DNA from: Arthrobacter sp. HY1533
GTDB taxonomy: Bacteria; Actinomycetota; Actinomycetes; Actinomycetales; Micrococcaceae
NCBI RefSeq assembly: GCF_027568515.1
Contig: NZ_JANKZF010000005.1
Span: 248,001 to 312,000, forward strand
Reading direction: 5' to 3'
Length of the DNA stretch: 64,000 nt
The translations under genes were made by a program, and so were the position numbers. Of this stretch, positions 27,964-36,872 are shown one piece after another. The notes beneath the pieces are model-generated. The model was given only the letters and a program-made list of their open reading frames with translations, was not told the DNA's origin and made no database searches. The first letter of the stretch is position 1, and each line of letters starts with the position of its first letter.

Positions 27964-28500
27964 TTACTTACCAGCCTTTCCGACCTTGCGGCGGATGATT
28001 TCGCCGGCGTAGCGTACGCCCTTACCCTTGTACGGGTCGGGCTTGCGCAGCTTGCGGATGTTGGCAGCAACTTCGCCCACCTGCTGCTTGTCAATGCCTG
28101 ACACAGAGAGCTTTGTGGGGCTCTCCACTGCCAGTGTGATGCCTTCCGGTGCCTCAATGAGGACCGGGTGGCTGAAGCCCAGAGCGAACTCCAGGTCCTT
28201 GCCCTTGGCAACTACGCGGTAACCGGTACCAACGATTTCCAGCTTCTTCTCGTAGCCTGCAGTGACACCGATGATCAGGTTGTCAATGAGGGTACGGGTC
28301 AGACCGTGGAGTGAACGCGAGTTGCGCTCATCGTTCGGGCGGCTAACGGTGATGGTGTTCTCTTCGAGAGCAACCATGATGGGGCTGGCAACAGTGTGCT
28401 CCAGCGTTCCCTTCGGGCCCTTGACGGAAACCAGGTTGTCCTCAACCTTGACCTCGACGCCGGCAGGCACGGAGATGGGGAGACGTCCAATACGTGACAT
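27964..28500 (-). CDS. rplF: 50S ribosomal protein L6
   Basis: This 178-residue protein has two L6 repeats. It begins [19 protein letters not shown] and ends with the signature [23 protein letters not shown]. The ATG at 28500 follows AGGGAAAG on the minus strand; an upstream in-frame start would overlap the spacer after rpsH. Neighbours are rpsH (22 bases upstream) and rplR. Confidence 0.97.
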   Translation of the reverse strand: MSRIGRLPISVPAGVEVKVEDNLVSVKGPKGTLEHTVASPIMVALEENTITVSRPNDERNSRSLHGLTRTLIDNLIIGVTAGYEKKLEIVGTGYRVVAKGKDLEFALGFSHPVLIEAPEGITLAVESPTKLSVSGIDKQQVGEVAANIRKLRKPDPYKGKGVRYAGEIIRRKVGKAGK

Positions 28501-28522
28501 AGTTCTTTCCCTTCTCTCTCTA

Positions 28523-28921
28523 CTACCAGACGTAGGCGAGGACTTCCCCACCCACGCCCTTCTTGGCAGCCTGACGGTCGGTCAGCAGACCTGAAGACGT
28601 CGACAGGATGGCGACACCCAAACCACCCAGCACGCTGGGGAGGTTCGTGGACTTTGCGTAAACGCGCAGGCCGGGCTTGGAGATGCGGCGCAGGCCGGCG
28701 ATTGAACGCTCGCGGCTGGGACCGTACTTCAAGTCGATGGTCATCTTCTTGCCAACCTCAGCGTCTTCAACCTTCCAGGCAGAGATGTAACCCTGTGCCT
28801 TGAGGATGTCGGCGATGTGGCCCTTGAGCTTGCTGAACGGCATGGACACGGTGTCGTGGTGTGCCGAGTTTGCGTTGCGCAGACGCGTAAGCATGTCTGC
28901 GACAGGATCTGTCATTGTCAT
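28523..28921 (-). CDS. rpsH: 30S ribosomal protein S8
   Basis: This 132-residue protein binds the 16S central domain and, in many bacteria, represses spc mRNA. It begins [19 protein letters not shown] and ends with the S8 signature [27 protein letters not shown]. No rpsN (S14) gene lies between it and rplE, unlike the classical spc order. Confidence 0.97.
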   Translation of the reverse strand: MTMTDPVADMLTRLRNANSAHHDTVSMPFSKLKGHIADILKAQGYISAWKVEDAEVGKKMTIDLKYGPSRERSIAGLRRISKPGLRVYAKSTNLPSVLGGLGVAILSTSSGLLTDRQAAKKGVGGEVLAYVW

Positions 28922-28968
28922 TTGGGCGCTTGCCCTTCCTCGTAACGGTTTCCTTCGCGTGGCCTTGG

Positions 28969-28993
28969 GGAGCTGAAACCAGGTTTCAGTTCC
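28969..28993. repeat. Near-perfect 25-base palindrome between rplE and rpsH
   Basis: GGAGCTGAAACC (28969-28980), one central A, then GGTTTCAGTTCC (28982-28993); only one pair fails. It sits in the 103-base gap where rpsN is found in other genomes. The one-base centre makes a tight RNA hairpin unlikely near the tip. Confidence 0.55.
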
Positions 28994-29024
28994 TCATGCC
29001 CGCAAAACGGACCTGTTACGTAGA

Positions 29025-29609
29025 TTATTTATCTTCGGATTTGAACGGGAAGCCAAGCGCCTTGAGCAGCGCGCGGCCTTCGTCATCGGTCTTGGCAGTG
29101 GTCACGACGGTGATGTCCATACCGCGGGGGCGGTCGATGGAATCCTGGTCGATCTCGTGGAACATAACCTGTTCGGTCAAACCGAAGGTGTAGTTGCCGT
29201 TGCCGTCAAACTGCTTGCCACTGAGGCCGCGGAAGTCGCGGATACGGGGCAGTGCCAGCGTGACCAGACGGTCCAGGAATTCCCACATGCGGTCTCCGCG
29301 CAGAGTTGCGTGGCAACCAATCGGCATGCCTTCGCGCAGCTTGAACTGTGCGATCGACTTGCGTGCCTTGGTGACCTGCGGCTTCTGGCCGGTGATGGCG
29401 GTGAGGTCGCGGACGGCGTGGTCAATGAGCTTGGAGTCCTTGGCGGCATCTCCAACACCCATGTTGACAACGACCTTGACCAGGCGCGGGACCTGGTTCA
29501 CGTTCGCGTACTTGAATTCCTCGATCAGGCCCTGCTTGATTTCCGCTGCGTAGCGGGTCTTCAGGCGGGGTGTGATCTTAGGTGTGTTCTCTGCAACTGC
29601 GGCGCTCAT
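29025..29609 (-). CDS. rplE: 50S ribosomal protein L5
   Basis: This 194-residue 5S rRNA-binding protein has [37 protein letters not shown], the [21 protein letters not shown] segment and [18 protein letters not shown]. It overlaps rplX by 4 bases. Confidence 0.97.
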   Translation of the reverse strand: MSAAVAENTPKITPRLKTRYAAEIKQGLIEEFKYANVNQVPRLVKVVVNMGVGDAAKDSKLIDHAVRDLTAITGQKPQVTKARKSIAQFKLREGMPIGCHATLRGDRMWEFLDRLVTLALPRIRDFRGLSGKQFDGNGNYTFGLTEQVMFHEIDQDSIDRPRGMDITVVTTAKTDDEGRALLKALGFPFKSEDK

Positions 29610-29968
29610 GCCAGATCCTTCCCCGAGGTCTTGGCAACGCGGACGCGTACTTGACGCTCGCGGCCATCGCGCTCAACGGTTTCGATGCGGTAGCCAACGC
29701 GGGTCGGCTTCTTCGTGGACGGGTCCACTACAGCAACGTTTGAGATGTGAATGGGTGCCTCGACGATTTCGATGCCACCGGTGTTGGTGCCACGATCGGT
29801 CTGGCCGGCCTTGGTGTGCTTGGTGACGCGGTTTACGCCCTCAACCAACACGCGGTTGGTTTCGGTGTATACCTTCAGGACCTTGCCCTGCTTGCCACGG
29901 TCGCCGCCACGCTCAGCCTTGGCGCCTGTGATGACCTGAACCAGGTCACCCTTCTTGATCTTTGCCAT
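29606..29968 (-). CDS. rplX: 50S ribosomal protein L24
   Basis: This 120-residue assembly initiator has a KOW motif in [29 protein letters not shown], and [18 protein letters not shown] follows. It starts 3 bases after rplN and its stop overlaps rplE (ATGA). Confidence 0.97.
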   Translation of the reverse strand: MAKIKKGDLVQVITGAKAERGGDRGKQGKVLKVYTETNRVLVEGVNRVTKHTKAGQTDRGTNTGGIEIVEAPIHISNVAVVDPSTKKPTRVGYRIETVERDGRERQVRVRVAKTSGKDLA

Positions 29969-29971
29969 AAG

Positions 29972-30340
29972 TTACAGCACCTCCGGAGCCAACGAGATGA
30001 TCTTCATGAACTTCTTGTCACGAAGTTCACGGCCAACCGGGCCGAAGATACGGGTACCGCGGGGGTCCCCGTCAGCTTTGAGAATGACAGCTGCATTCTC
30101 ATCGAACTTGATGTAGGAACCATCCGCACGGCGGCGTTCCTTCTTGGTGCGAACGATGACAGCCTTGACGACGTCACCCTTCTTTACGTTACCGCCGGGG
30201 ATTGCATCCTTGACGGTTGCGACAATGGTGTCGCCAATGCCTGCGTAGCGGCGCCCAGATCCACCGAGAACGCGGATGGTCAAGATTTCCTTGGCACCCG
30301 TGTTGTCGGCGACCTTAAGCCGCGACTCCTGCTGAATCAC
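29972..30340 (-). CDS. rplN: 50S ribosomal protein L14
   Basis: This 122-residue protein begins (V/M)[19 protein letters not shown], as the family does. GTG 30340 is preferred because CAGGAG stands just upstream and homologues start here; an in-frame start 36 bases earlier would add foreign residues. It is the first gene after a 556-base gap, so it heads a separate transcript rather than continuing from rpsQ. Confidence 0.95.
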   Translation of the reverse strand: MIQQESRLKVADNTGAKEILTIRVLGGSGRRYAGIGDTIVATVKDAIPGGNVKKGDVVKAVIVRTKKERRRADGSYIKFDENAAVILKADGDPRGTRIFGPVGRELRDKKFMKIISLAPEVL

Positions 30341-30820
30341 TAGTATCTCCTGTTCGTCGCGCCGGTTCTTGGCCACAAACCATCAGTGGACAAGCCTTGC
30401 GGAACGTATTGTTCGGGATGTCTCTGGACGTGCCTGGATTTTGCCAAAACACGCCTAAACACGTCATGCCAACTGCACTTTCCGCACCGATGCGCGGACA
30501 AGTCCACGGATCGAACGGCAGTTTGTAGGGGCACGGGCATTTACGAGGTATATGCGCACCTGTTGCGGCCACCGAAAACGGCGGCACAGAAAAGGCGCAG
30601 CAATAAATAATCCTAGCACGACGGCGATACCACACGTTACGCCGTCGGCCTGCCACATGCGTTAGTTCGGGCACATATTCGCCGCCGGGACCTAAATTCG
30701 AGACTGCAGATAATGCGGCTATCGGGCCGGAAAACCCGCATGATCTGCAGTCTCGGTGAGCGATGCCCCGGGCCAAGGCGAGGTCACGTCGGGGCGGGTT
30801 GCCGGCGTCGTGCTTAAACA
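30341..30820. other. Gene-free region upstream of rplN
   Basis: No convincing gene was found: short open frames on both strands have no ribosome site or recognisable product. The stretch is richer in A and T than its neighbours. A minus-strand TAGGAT at 30610-30615 is a possible -10, which would give rplN a leader of about 260 bases. A large hairpin at 30699-30755 lies upstream of that box. Confidence 0.5.
30699..30755. repeat. Large inverted repeat in the rpsQ-rplN gap
   Basis: Twenty-base arms at 30699-30718 and 30736-30755 pair with a single mismatch around a 17-base loop. It is separate from the rpsQ terminator, which is 66 bases away, and has no T-run. It could be a cruciform, protein-binding site or REP-like element. 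Confidence 0.75.
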
Positions 30821-30861
30821 AAAGTTGGGCCCGCTGCCGCAATGGCAACGGGCCCAACTTT
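30821..30861 (-). terminator. Terminator of the S10 operon (after rpsQ)
   Basis: Perfect 13-base arms AAAGTTGGGCCCG (30821-30833) and CGGGCCCAACTTT (30849-30861), 36 bases past the rpsQ stop. Confidence 0.92.
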
Positions 30862-30896
30862 ATTTAGCTCGCAAGCTCAACCAGGGGTTGAACTGC

Positions 30897-31193
30897 TTAC
30901 TTGGCCTTCTCTACGATCTCAACCAGGCGGAAACGCTTGGTTGCGGAGAGCGGGCGGGTCTCGCTGATGACTACGAGGTCGCCGATGCCGGCGGTGTTCT
31001 CTTCGTCGTGGGCCTTGACCTTCTTGTTGCGGCGCAGAACCTTGCCGTAAAGCGCGTGCTTTACGCGGTCCTCAACCTCAACAACGATGGTCTTGTCCAT
31101 CTTGTTGGAGACAACGTAGCCGCGCAGCTTCTTGCGCTCGTTGCGCACAACTGCCTCGGCGCCGTTTTCGGTGTTGTTTACAGAATCGCTCAC
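30897..31193 (-). CDS. rpsQ: 30S ribosomal protein S17
   Basis: This 98-residue OB-fold protein has [19 protein letters not shown] and [26 protein letters not shown], both S17 signatures. Its start overlaps the rpmC stop by 4 bases. It is the last gene of the S10 operon here. Confidence 0.97.
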   Translation of the reverse strand: MSDSVNNTENGAEAVVRNERKKLRGYVVSNKMDKTIVVEVEDRVKHALYGKVLRRNKKVKAHDEENTAGIGDLVVISETRPLSATKRFRLVEIVEKAK

Positions 31194-31513
31194 TTGGCGT
31201 CCTCCTCAGATGTTTCAGCCTTCTTGGAGGCCTTCTTGGCTTCCTTGTCAGCCTTCTTGGAGGCCTTCTCCACGGGTGCAGCGGCAACCACGTCCGGGCG
31301 AATGCCCAGCTCGCGTTCGCGCAGCACCGTGTAGATGCGGGCGATGTCGCGCTTTACAACGCGCAGACGGCCGTGGCTTTCCAGCTGGCCGGTGGCCGAC
31401 TGGAAGCGCAGGTTGAACAGTTCTTCCTTTGCCTTGCGGAGTTCTTCAACAAGACGTGCATTGTCAAACCCGTCAAGCTGTGCAGGGGCAAGTTCCTTGG
31501 AACCAACTGACAT
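31190..31513 (-). CDS. rpmC: 50S ribosomal protein L29 with Lys/Ala-rich tail
   Basis: The L29 core is about residues 8-75 ([23 protein letters not shown], then [18 protein letters not shown]). A tail of about 30 residues made of KASKK and KEAKK units follows, giving 107 residues against about 65 in E. coli. It starts 2 bases after rplP and overlaps rpsQ. Confidence 0.96.
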   Translation of the reverse strand: MSVGSKELAPAQLDGFDNARLVEELRKAKEELFNLRFQSATGQLESHGRLRVVKRDIARIYTVLRERELGIRPDVVAAAPVEKASKKADKEAKKASKKAETSEEDAK

Positions 31514-31515
31514 CT

Positions 31516-31932
31516 CTACTCACCACCTTCGCGACGCACAATGCGTGCTTTCAACGGCAGCTTGTGGATTGCCAGGCGCAATGCCTCGCGTGCTACCTCT
31601 TCTGATACACCGGAGAGTTCGAAGAGAACACGGCCCGGCTTGACGTTTGCGATCCACCACTCGGGTGAACCCTTACCGGAACCCATGCGGGTTTCGGCCG
31701 GCTTCTTCGTCAAGGGACGGTCAGGGTAGATGTTGATCCACACCTTACCGCCACGCTTGATGTGACGGGTCATGGCGATACGAGCGGACTCGATCTGACG
31801 GTTGGTTACGTATGCCGGGGAGAGGGCCTGAATGCCCCACTCGCCGAACGAAACCGTGGTGCCGCCGGTTGCCTGGCCCGAACGGCCGGGGTGGTGCTGC
31901 TTACGGTGCTTTACTCGACGTGGGATAAGCAT
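31516..31932 (-). CDS. rplP: 50S ribosomal protein L16
   Basis: This 138-residue protein contacts A-site tRNA. It begins [19 protein letters not shown] and contains [19 protein letters not shown] and the signature [19 protein letters not shown]. Its start abuts the rpsC stop with no gap. Confidence 0.97.
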   Translation of the reverse strand: MLIPRRVKHRKQHHPGRSGQATGGTTVSFGEWGIQALSPAYVTNRQIESARIAMTRHIKRGGKVWINIYPDRPLTKKPAETRMGSGKGSPEWWIANVKPGRVLFELSGVSEEVAREALRLAIHKLPLKARIVRREGGE

Positions 31933-32781
31933 TTAAGCCTGTCCTCCTTCTACTGCCGGAGCTGCAACCTCTGCAGCTACAGGAGCCTCAACCGCGGCAG
32001 CTGCCTCGGTGCGCTCCGGACGGTCGTTACGACGACGGTCGCCACCGGCGCGGGGACCGCGGGCTCCGCGGTCATCGCCGTCACGACGCGGGCCACGGCC
32101 ACGAGCAGGAGCAGCAGCTGCCTGGGCAGCCAGTTCCTTGGACGTGACATCGCCCTTGTAGATCCAGACCTTGACACCGATGCGGCCGAACACGGTCTTG
32201 GCTTCGAAGAAGCCGTAATCGATGTTGGCACGCAGGGTATGCAGGGGCACACGACCTTCGCGGTAGAACTCGGTGCGTGACATTTCAGCGCCACCCAGAC
32301 GACCGGCGCAAGCGACACGGATGCCCTTGACGCTGCCGGTGCGCTGTGCGGACTGCATTGCCTTCTTCATCGCGCGGCGGAAAGCCACACGTGAGGTCAG
32401 CTGCTCGGCGATGCCCTGGGCAACAAGCTGAGCGTCTGCTTCCGGGTTCTTGACTTCCAGGATGTTCAGCTGAACCTGCTTGCCGGTGAGCTTTTCGAGC
32501 TCGCCGCGGATGCGGTCTGCTTCTGCTCCACGGCGACCGATGACAATACCGGGGCGTGCGGTGTGGATATCCACACGTACACGGTCACGGGTGCGCTCGA
32601 TCTCAACCTTGGAAATGCCTGCTCGGTCCATGCCCGTGGACATGAGTGCGCGGATCTGGATGTCTTCTTTTACGAAGTCCTTGTAGCGCTGACCGGGCTT
32701 GTTGCTGTCCGCGAACCAGTGTGAACGGTGGTCCGTGGTGATCCCGAGACGGAACCCGTGCGGGTTTACTTTCTGTCCCAC
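31933..32781 (-). CDS. rpsC: 30S ribosomal protein S3 with Arg-rich C-terminal tail
   Basis: This 282-residue protein has a type II KH domain, with GRRG in [20 protein letters not shown]. The S3 C-domain follows, ending [15 protein letters not shown] tail of about 65 residues, rich in Arg/Gly/Asp and then Ala/Val/Glu (about 217-282), extends beyond the E. coli length of 233. It starts directly after rplV. Confidence 0.97.
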   Translation of the reverse strand: MGQKVNPHGFRLGITTDHRSHWFADSNKPGQRYKDFVKEDIQIRALMSTGMDRAGISKVEIERTRDRVRVDIHTARPGIVIGRRGAEADRIRGELEKLTGKQVQLNILEVKNPEADAQLVAQGIAEQLTSRVAFRRAMKKAMQSAQRTGSVKGIRVACAGRLGGAEMSRTEFYREGRVPLHTLRANIDYGFFEAKTVFGRIGVKVWIYKGDVTSKELAAQAAAAPARGRGPRRDGDDRGARGPRAGGDRRRNDRPERTEAAAAVEAPVAAEVAAPAVEGGQA

Positions 32782-33147
32782 TTAGCGAGCCTCCTCTTTC
32801 TCGGGTGTAGCGACAACCACTGTGACGTGGCTGGTGCGCTTCTTGATCTGGAACGCGCGGCCCTGTGCTCGCGGCTGGAACCGCTTCATGGTGGGGCCTT
32901 CGTCAACGAAGATTTCGCTGATGTACAGATCGTTCTCGTTGAACGCGACGCTGTCGCGATCTGCCAGAACGCGGGCGTTAGCCACTGCGGACTGGACTAC
33001 CTTGAATACCGGCTCAGAAGCTGCCTGTGGAGCAAACTTCAGAATCGCCAATGCCTCATTCGCCTGCTTGCCACGAATCAGGTTGACGACGCGCCGGGCC
33101 TTCATAGGCGTTACGCGCAGATGACGCGCACTTGCCTTGGCTTCCAT
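32782..33147 (-). CDS. rplV: 50S ribosomal protein L22
   Basis: This 121-residue tunnel protein has [20 protein letters not shown] and the hairpin-loop region [22 protein letters not shown], where macrolide resistance changes usually occur; no obvious change is seen. rpsS is 38 bases upstream. Confidence 0.97.
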   Translation of the reverse strand: MEAKASARHLRVTPMKARRVVNLIRGKQANEALAILKFAPQAASEPVFKVVQSAVANARVLADRDSVAFNENDLYISEIFVDEGPTMKRFQPRAQGRAFQIKKRTSHVTVVVATPEKEEAR

Positions 33148-33185
33148 TGCTATCTCTCTCTCGTCTTTGCCGTAAAGCCAAGCGC

Positions 33186-33467
33186 CTAGCGGCGCTTGCC
33201 CTTACGGTCGTCCTTGACATGGCCGCGGAATGTCCGCGTGGCGGCGAATTCGCCGAGCTTGTGCCCGACCATCGACTCGGTGACAAACACGGGGATGTGC
33301 TTGCGACCGTCGTGCACGGCGATCGTGTGACCGAGCATGTCGGGAACGATCATCGAGCGGCGGGACCAGGTCTTAATTACGTTCTTGGTACCCTTTTCGT
33401 TCTCCCGAGCTACCTTGACAAAGAGGTGCTGGTCAACGAAGGGACCCTTCTTCAGGCTACGTGGCAT
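33186..33467 (-). CDS. rpsS: 30S ribosomal protein S19
   Basis: This 93-residue head protein begins [19 protein letters not shown] and has [22 protein letters not shown] and the signature [20 protein letters not shown]. It follows rplB by 12 bases. Confidence 0.98.
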   Translation of the reverse strand: MPRSLKKGPFVDQHLFVKVARENEKGTKNVIKTWSRRSMIVPDMLGHTIAVHDGRKHIPVFVTESMVGHKLGEFAATRTFRGHVKDDRKGKRR

Positions 33468-33479
33468 GTCTCCAGGCTC

Positions 33480-34319
33480 CTATCGCTTGTTCTTGCCAGT
33501 ACGGCGGCGACGAACAATCAGCTTGTCGCTCTCTTTGTTGGGACGGCGGGTGCGGCCTTCGCGCTTACCGTTCGGGTTCACCGGGTGACGTCCACCGGAA
33601 GTCTTACCCTCACCACCACCATGCGGGTGATCAACGGGGTTCATGACAACACCGCGGACGGTCGGGCGTACGCCCTTCCAGCGCATACGGCCAGCCTTAC
33701 CCCAGTTGATGTTGGACTGCTCAGCGTTGCCAACTTCGCCGATGGTCGCGCGGCAGCGCGCATCAACGTTGCGGATTTCGCCGGAGGGCAGACGCAGCTG
33801 GGCGAACTTGCCTTCCTTGGCGACGAGCTGAACCGAGGCACCAGCCGAACGAGCCATCTTGGCACCGCCGCCGGGACGCAGCTCCACAGCGTGGATAACA
33901 GTACCCACGGGGATGTTGCGCATCGGCAGGTTGTTGCCAGGCTTGATGTCAGCTTCGGGACCGGCTTCTACGAAGTCGCCCTGCTTGAGCTTGTTCGGGG
34001 CGATGATGTAACGCTTGGTTCCATCAACGTAGTGCAGGAGGGCAATGCGCGCCGTGCGGTTGGGATCGTATTCGATCTCAGCTACGCGGGCGTTGACGCC
34101 ATCCTTGTCGTGACGACGGAAGTCAATCAGGCGGTACTGGCGCTTGTGGCCACCACCCTTGTGACGAGTCGTGATACGACCGGTGTTGTTACGGCCACCC
34201 TTTTTGGGCAGGGGACGGACCAGAGACTTCTCCGGCGTCGACCGTGTGATTTCTGCGAAGTCGGCAACGCTCGAGCCGCGACGGCCCGGGGTTGTCGGCT
34301 TGTATTTACGGATTCCCAT
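33480..34319 (-). CDS. rplB: 50S ribosomal protein L2
   Basis: This 279-residue protein supports the peptidyl-transferase centre. It begins [17 protein letters not shown] and carries [23 protein letters not shown] and the essential His region [24 protein letters not shown]. It lies 30 bases after rplW. Confidence 0.98.
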   Translation of the reverse strand: MGIRKYKPTTPGRRGSSVADFAEITRSTPEKSLVRPLPKKGGRNNTGRITTRHKGGGHKRQYRLIDFRRHDKDGVNARVAEIEYDPNRTARIALLHYVDGTKRYIIAPNKLKQGDFVEAGPEADIKPGNNLPMRNIPVGTVIHAVELRPGGGAKMARSAGASVQLVAKEGKFAQLRLPSGEIRNVDARCRATIGEVGNAEQSNINWGKAGRMRWKGVRPTVRGVVMNPVDHPHGGGEGKTSGGRHPVNPNGKREGRTRRPNKESDKLIVRRRRTGKNKR

Positions 34320-34349
34320 AGTTTATTTCCTCGTTAAAGTGGTCTCCGC

Positions 34350-34655
34350 TTATGAAAGCGGACCGCCGAAGATGTCGATCGTGCCCTCGCGGAGGGAGAC
34401 AATGGCGCGCTTGGTGCTCTTGCGCTGTCCCCAACCGAACTTGGTGCGCTTGCGCTTACCAACACGATTGATGGTGTTGATCGAGTCGACCTTGACAGAG
34501 AAGATCTTCTCTACGGCCAGCTTGATCTCGGTCTTGTTTGAGCGGGGGTCGACCAGGAAGGTGTACTTGCCTTCGTCGATCAAGCCGTAGCTCTTTTCCG
34601 AAACGACGGGTGCAAGCACTACGTCGCGCGGATCCTTGATGGTAACGGCGCTCAC
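34350..34655 (-). CDS. rplW: 50S ribosomal protein L23
   Basis: This 101-residue protein at the tunnel exit binds trigger factor and SRP. It has [19 protein letters not shown], the [19 protein letters not shown] segment and [18 protein letters not shown]. Its start overlaps the rplD stop by 4 bases. Confidence 0.97.
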   Translation of the reverse strand: MSAVTIKDPRDVVLAPVVSEKSYGLIDEGKYTFLVDPRSNKTEIKLAVEKIFSVKVDSINTINRVGKRKRTKFGWGQRKSTKRAIVSLREGTIDIFGGPLS

Positions 34656-35485
34656 TTGCCGTCCTCCTTAATGGTCTGAGCAGCTTCGCCGCCGGCGGGA
34701 ACAAAGCCTGCGGCCTTGGCTTCCTCAACCGTTGCGAACCAAACCTCGGCCTCAGTGGCGTCGTACCAGCGTGAACCAGGCACGTGGTACTTCATGGAAT
34801 CCTTGTTGCCCTTGATGGTGCCTGCGGCATCATCGGCATCTTCGGAAACCAGGTCTTCGACCAGCAGCATGCTGGAAGCGAAGGCTTCAGCAGCGGCGCG
34901 GCCCGAGACGAAAACCTCGAAGGCAGCCTGCGTGAAGACGACATCATCGGAAACGAGCACATCGTAGGTGTTGAGCTGGTCAACGTAAACGACGTGGATG
35001 TTGGTGATGTTGCGGACGCTCAGTGCTGCAACGTCGTTGGCGCGCTCGATGACAACCAGCAGGTTCTTGCGGGTGGTCACTGATGCGAGCGTTGCCTTGG
35101 CTGCCTTGGTGGACGGCGCGGAGCCGGAAACCAGTTCAGCAACAACGTGGATGCGGCCGTTGCGAGCGCGGTCAGAGAGGGCGCCGCGCAGGGCTGCAGC
35201 CTTCATCTTCTTGGGGGTGCGCTGGCTGTAGTCACGCGGGGTCGGACCGTGGACAACGCCACCGCCGGTCATGTGAGGGGCGCGGATGGAGCCCTGGCGG
35301 GCGCGACCGGTACCCTTCTGTGCGAACGGCTTGCGGCCTGCACCGGAAACTTCGGCGCGGGTCTTGGTCTTGTGCGTGCCCTGGCGGGCGGCAGCGAGCT
35401 GAGCTACGACAACCTGGTGCAGCAAGGGCACGTTGGTCTGTACGTCGAAGATCTCTGCAGGCAGGTCAACTTTAACAGTAGCCAT
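34652..35485 (-). CDS. rplD: 50S ribosomal protein L4 with a C-terminal sunset-like domain
   Basis: Residues 1 to about 208 are a normal L4, with the tunnel loop [20 protein letters not shown] and [21 protein letters not shown]. An extension of about 65 residues follows, giving 277 in all against 201 in E. coli. Residues 223-263 ([20 protein letters not shown] and [17 protein letters not shown]) match the pattern of the small sunset or Ada-like domain found at the ends of actinobacterial nuclease and cell-surface proteins. What it does on a ribosomal protein is not known to me. rplC lies 4 bases upstream. Confidence 0.95.
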   Translation of the reverse strand: MATVKVDLPAEIFDVQTNVPLLHQVVVAQLAAARQGTHKTKTRAEVSGAGRKPFAQKGTGRARQGSIRAPHMTGGGVVHGPTPRDYSQRTPKKMKAAALRGALSDRARNGRIHVVAELVSGSAPSTKAAKATLASVTTRKNLLVVIERANDVAALSVRNITNIHVVYVDQLNTYDVLVSDDVVFTQAAFEVFVSGRAAAEAFASSMLLVEDLVSEDADDAAGTIKGNKDSMKYHVPGSRWYDATEAEVWFATVEEAKAAGFVPAGGEAAQTIKEDGK

Positions 35486-35489
35486 TTGG

Positions 35490-36140
35490 TTATGCTCCCT
35501 TCACGGCGGTGCGTACGAGGACGACCGAGCCGCGGGCGCCGGGGACGGCACCCTTGATCAGCAGCAGCGACTTCTCGGCGTCAACACCGTGAACCGTGAG
35601 GTTCATGGTGGTTACGCGCTCGGCACCCATGCGGCCTGCCATGCGCATACCCTTGAAAACGCGGCCAGGGGTGGACGCGCCACCGATGGAACCGGGCTTG
35701 CGGTGGTTCTTGTGGGCACCGTGCGAAGCCGGGGCGCCGTGGAAGCCGTGACGCTTCATGACACCGGCAAAGCCCTTACCCTTTGAAGTGCCGACGACGT
35801 CGACCTTCTGGCCGGCTTCGAAGATCTCAACGGAGAGCTCCTGGCCGAGGGTGTAGGTGTCGGCGTCTGCAGTGCGCAGCTCGACGACGTGGCGGCGGGG
35901 GGTGACACCAGCCTTCTCGAAGTGACCAGCCAGCGGCTTGGTGACCTTGCGAGGATCGATCTGGCCGTAGCCGATCTGAACAGCGGTGTAGCCATCTACC
36001 TCTGCGTTGCGCAGCTGGGTGATGACGTTGGAGTCGGCCTGGACGACGGTTACGGGAACAAGCAGGTTGTTCTCGTCCCAGACCTGGGTCATGCCGAGCT
36101 TCGTGCCCAGGATGCCCTTAGTGTTTCGGGTCGCGGTCAT
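35490..36140 (-). CDS. rplC: 50S ribosomal protein L3
   Basis: This 216-residue assembly protein has [36 protein letters not shown], and the finger region [22 protein letters not shown] near the peptidyl-transferase centre. It begins 17 bases after rpsJ. Confidence 0.98.
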   Translation of the reverse strand: MTATRNTKGILGTKLGMTQVWDENNLLVPVTVVQADSNVITQLRNAEVDGYTAVQIGYGQIDPRKVTKPLAGHFEKAGVTPRRHVVELRTADADTYTLGQELSVEIFEAGQKVDVVGTSKGKGFAGVMKRHGFHGAPASHGAHKNHRKPGSIGGASTPGRVFKGMRMAGRMGAERVTTMNLTVHGVDAEKSLLLIKGAVPGARGSVVLVRTAVKGA

Positions 36141-36157
36141 AGTTTCTCAGCACCTCC

Positions 36158-36466
36158 CTACAGTTTGATTTCGATGTTCACGTCGGCCGGCAGGTCGAGA
36201 CGCATGAGCGAGTCGACGGCCTTGGGCGTGGGATCAATGATGTCGATAAGACGCTTGTGCGTGCGCATTTCAAAGTGCTCGCGGCTGTCCTTGTACTTGT
36301 GAGGTGAACGAATTACGCAGTAAACGTTCTTCTCGGTGGGCAGCGGCACCGGGCCGACTACCGTTGCGCCTGCGCGCGTGACCGTCTCAACGATCTTCCG
36401 GGCTGAAACATCAATGACCTCGTGGTCATATGACTTCAGCCGGATGCGGATTTTTTGTCCCGCCAT
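36158..36466 (-). CDS. rpsJ: 30S ribosomal protein S10
   Basis: This 102-residue protein, also NusE, begins [19 protein letters not shown] and has [24 protein letters not shown] 36466 has AAAGAGAG upstream. It heads the S10 operon; its transcript leader is about 300 bases if the promoter at 36772-36801 is right. Confidence 0.98.
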
Positions 36467-36771
36467 GGCGTCGTGACTCTCTTTCCTGTAACGAAGCAAC
36501 CTGTAGTAGCGATGCTGTTGACGTAAACGCTGTTTACTTTTACCTGTTCAATGTGGCACTCACAGCCACGCTTCCAACGAACTGAATCCGGATGAATCCG
36601 GGTTCCTCAATCCATCGAAGCTCCGACCCCCGCGGTCGGGCGTGTCGCGGCAAGCCACGCACGTACCCGCACCATAAATGCGAAGGATTGGTCATGTTTG
36701 GGCTTTAGCTTGGACCCTGCGACGAGCATTATCTCGACCGGGACACGAAAAAGCACTTGAACAACTCAATA

Positions 36772-36801
36772 AGTATGCCGGATTACGGGCCCAAACACCA
36801 A
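36772..36801 (-). promoter_or_regulatory. Candidate promoter and leader of the S10 operon
   Basis: TTGGTG (36796-36801), an 18-base spacer and CATACT (36772-36777) on the minus strand give a fair match. The 406-base gap 36467-36872 holds this box, the long rpsJ leader and, on the other strand, the upstream region of the MFS gene. I saw no gene in it. Confidence 0.45.
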
Positions 36802-36872
36802 TCCGGGGTGCTGTGGCACTGGCCACGCACTGCCGCCATCCGGGGCCTTGACAGCCGTGAGAGGCTACGGAC

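Noticed and set aside
30386-30610. Small plus-strand gene of 74 codons upstream of rplN
   Set aside because: No ribosome site, no hydrophobic or conserved pattern, unusual codon use. It lies within the likely rplN leader on the other strand.
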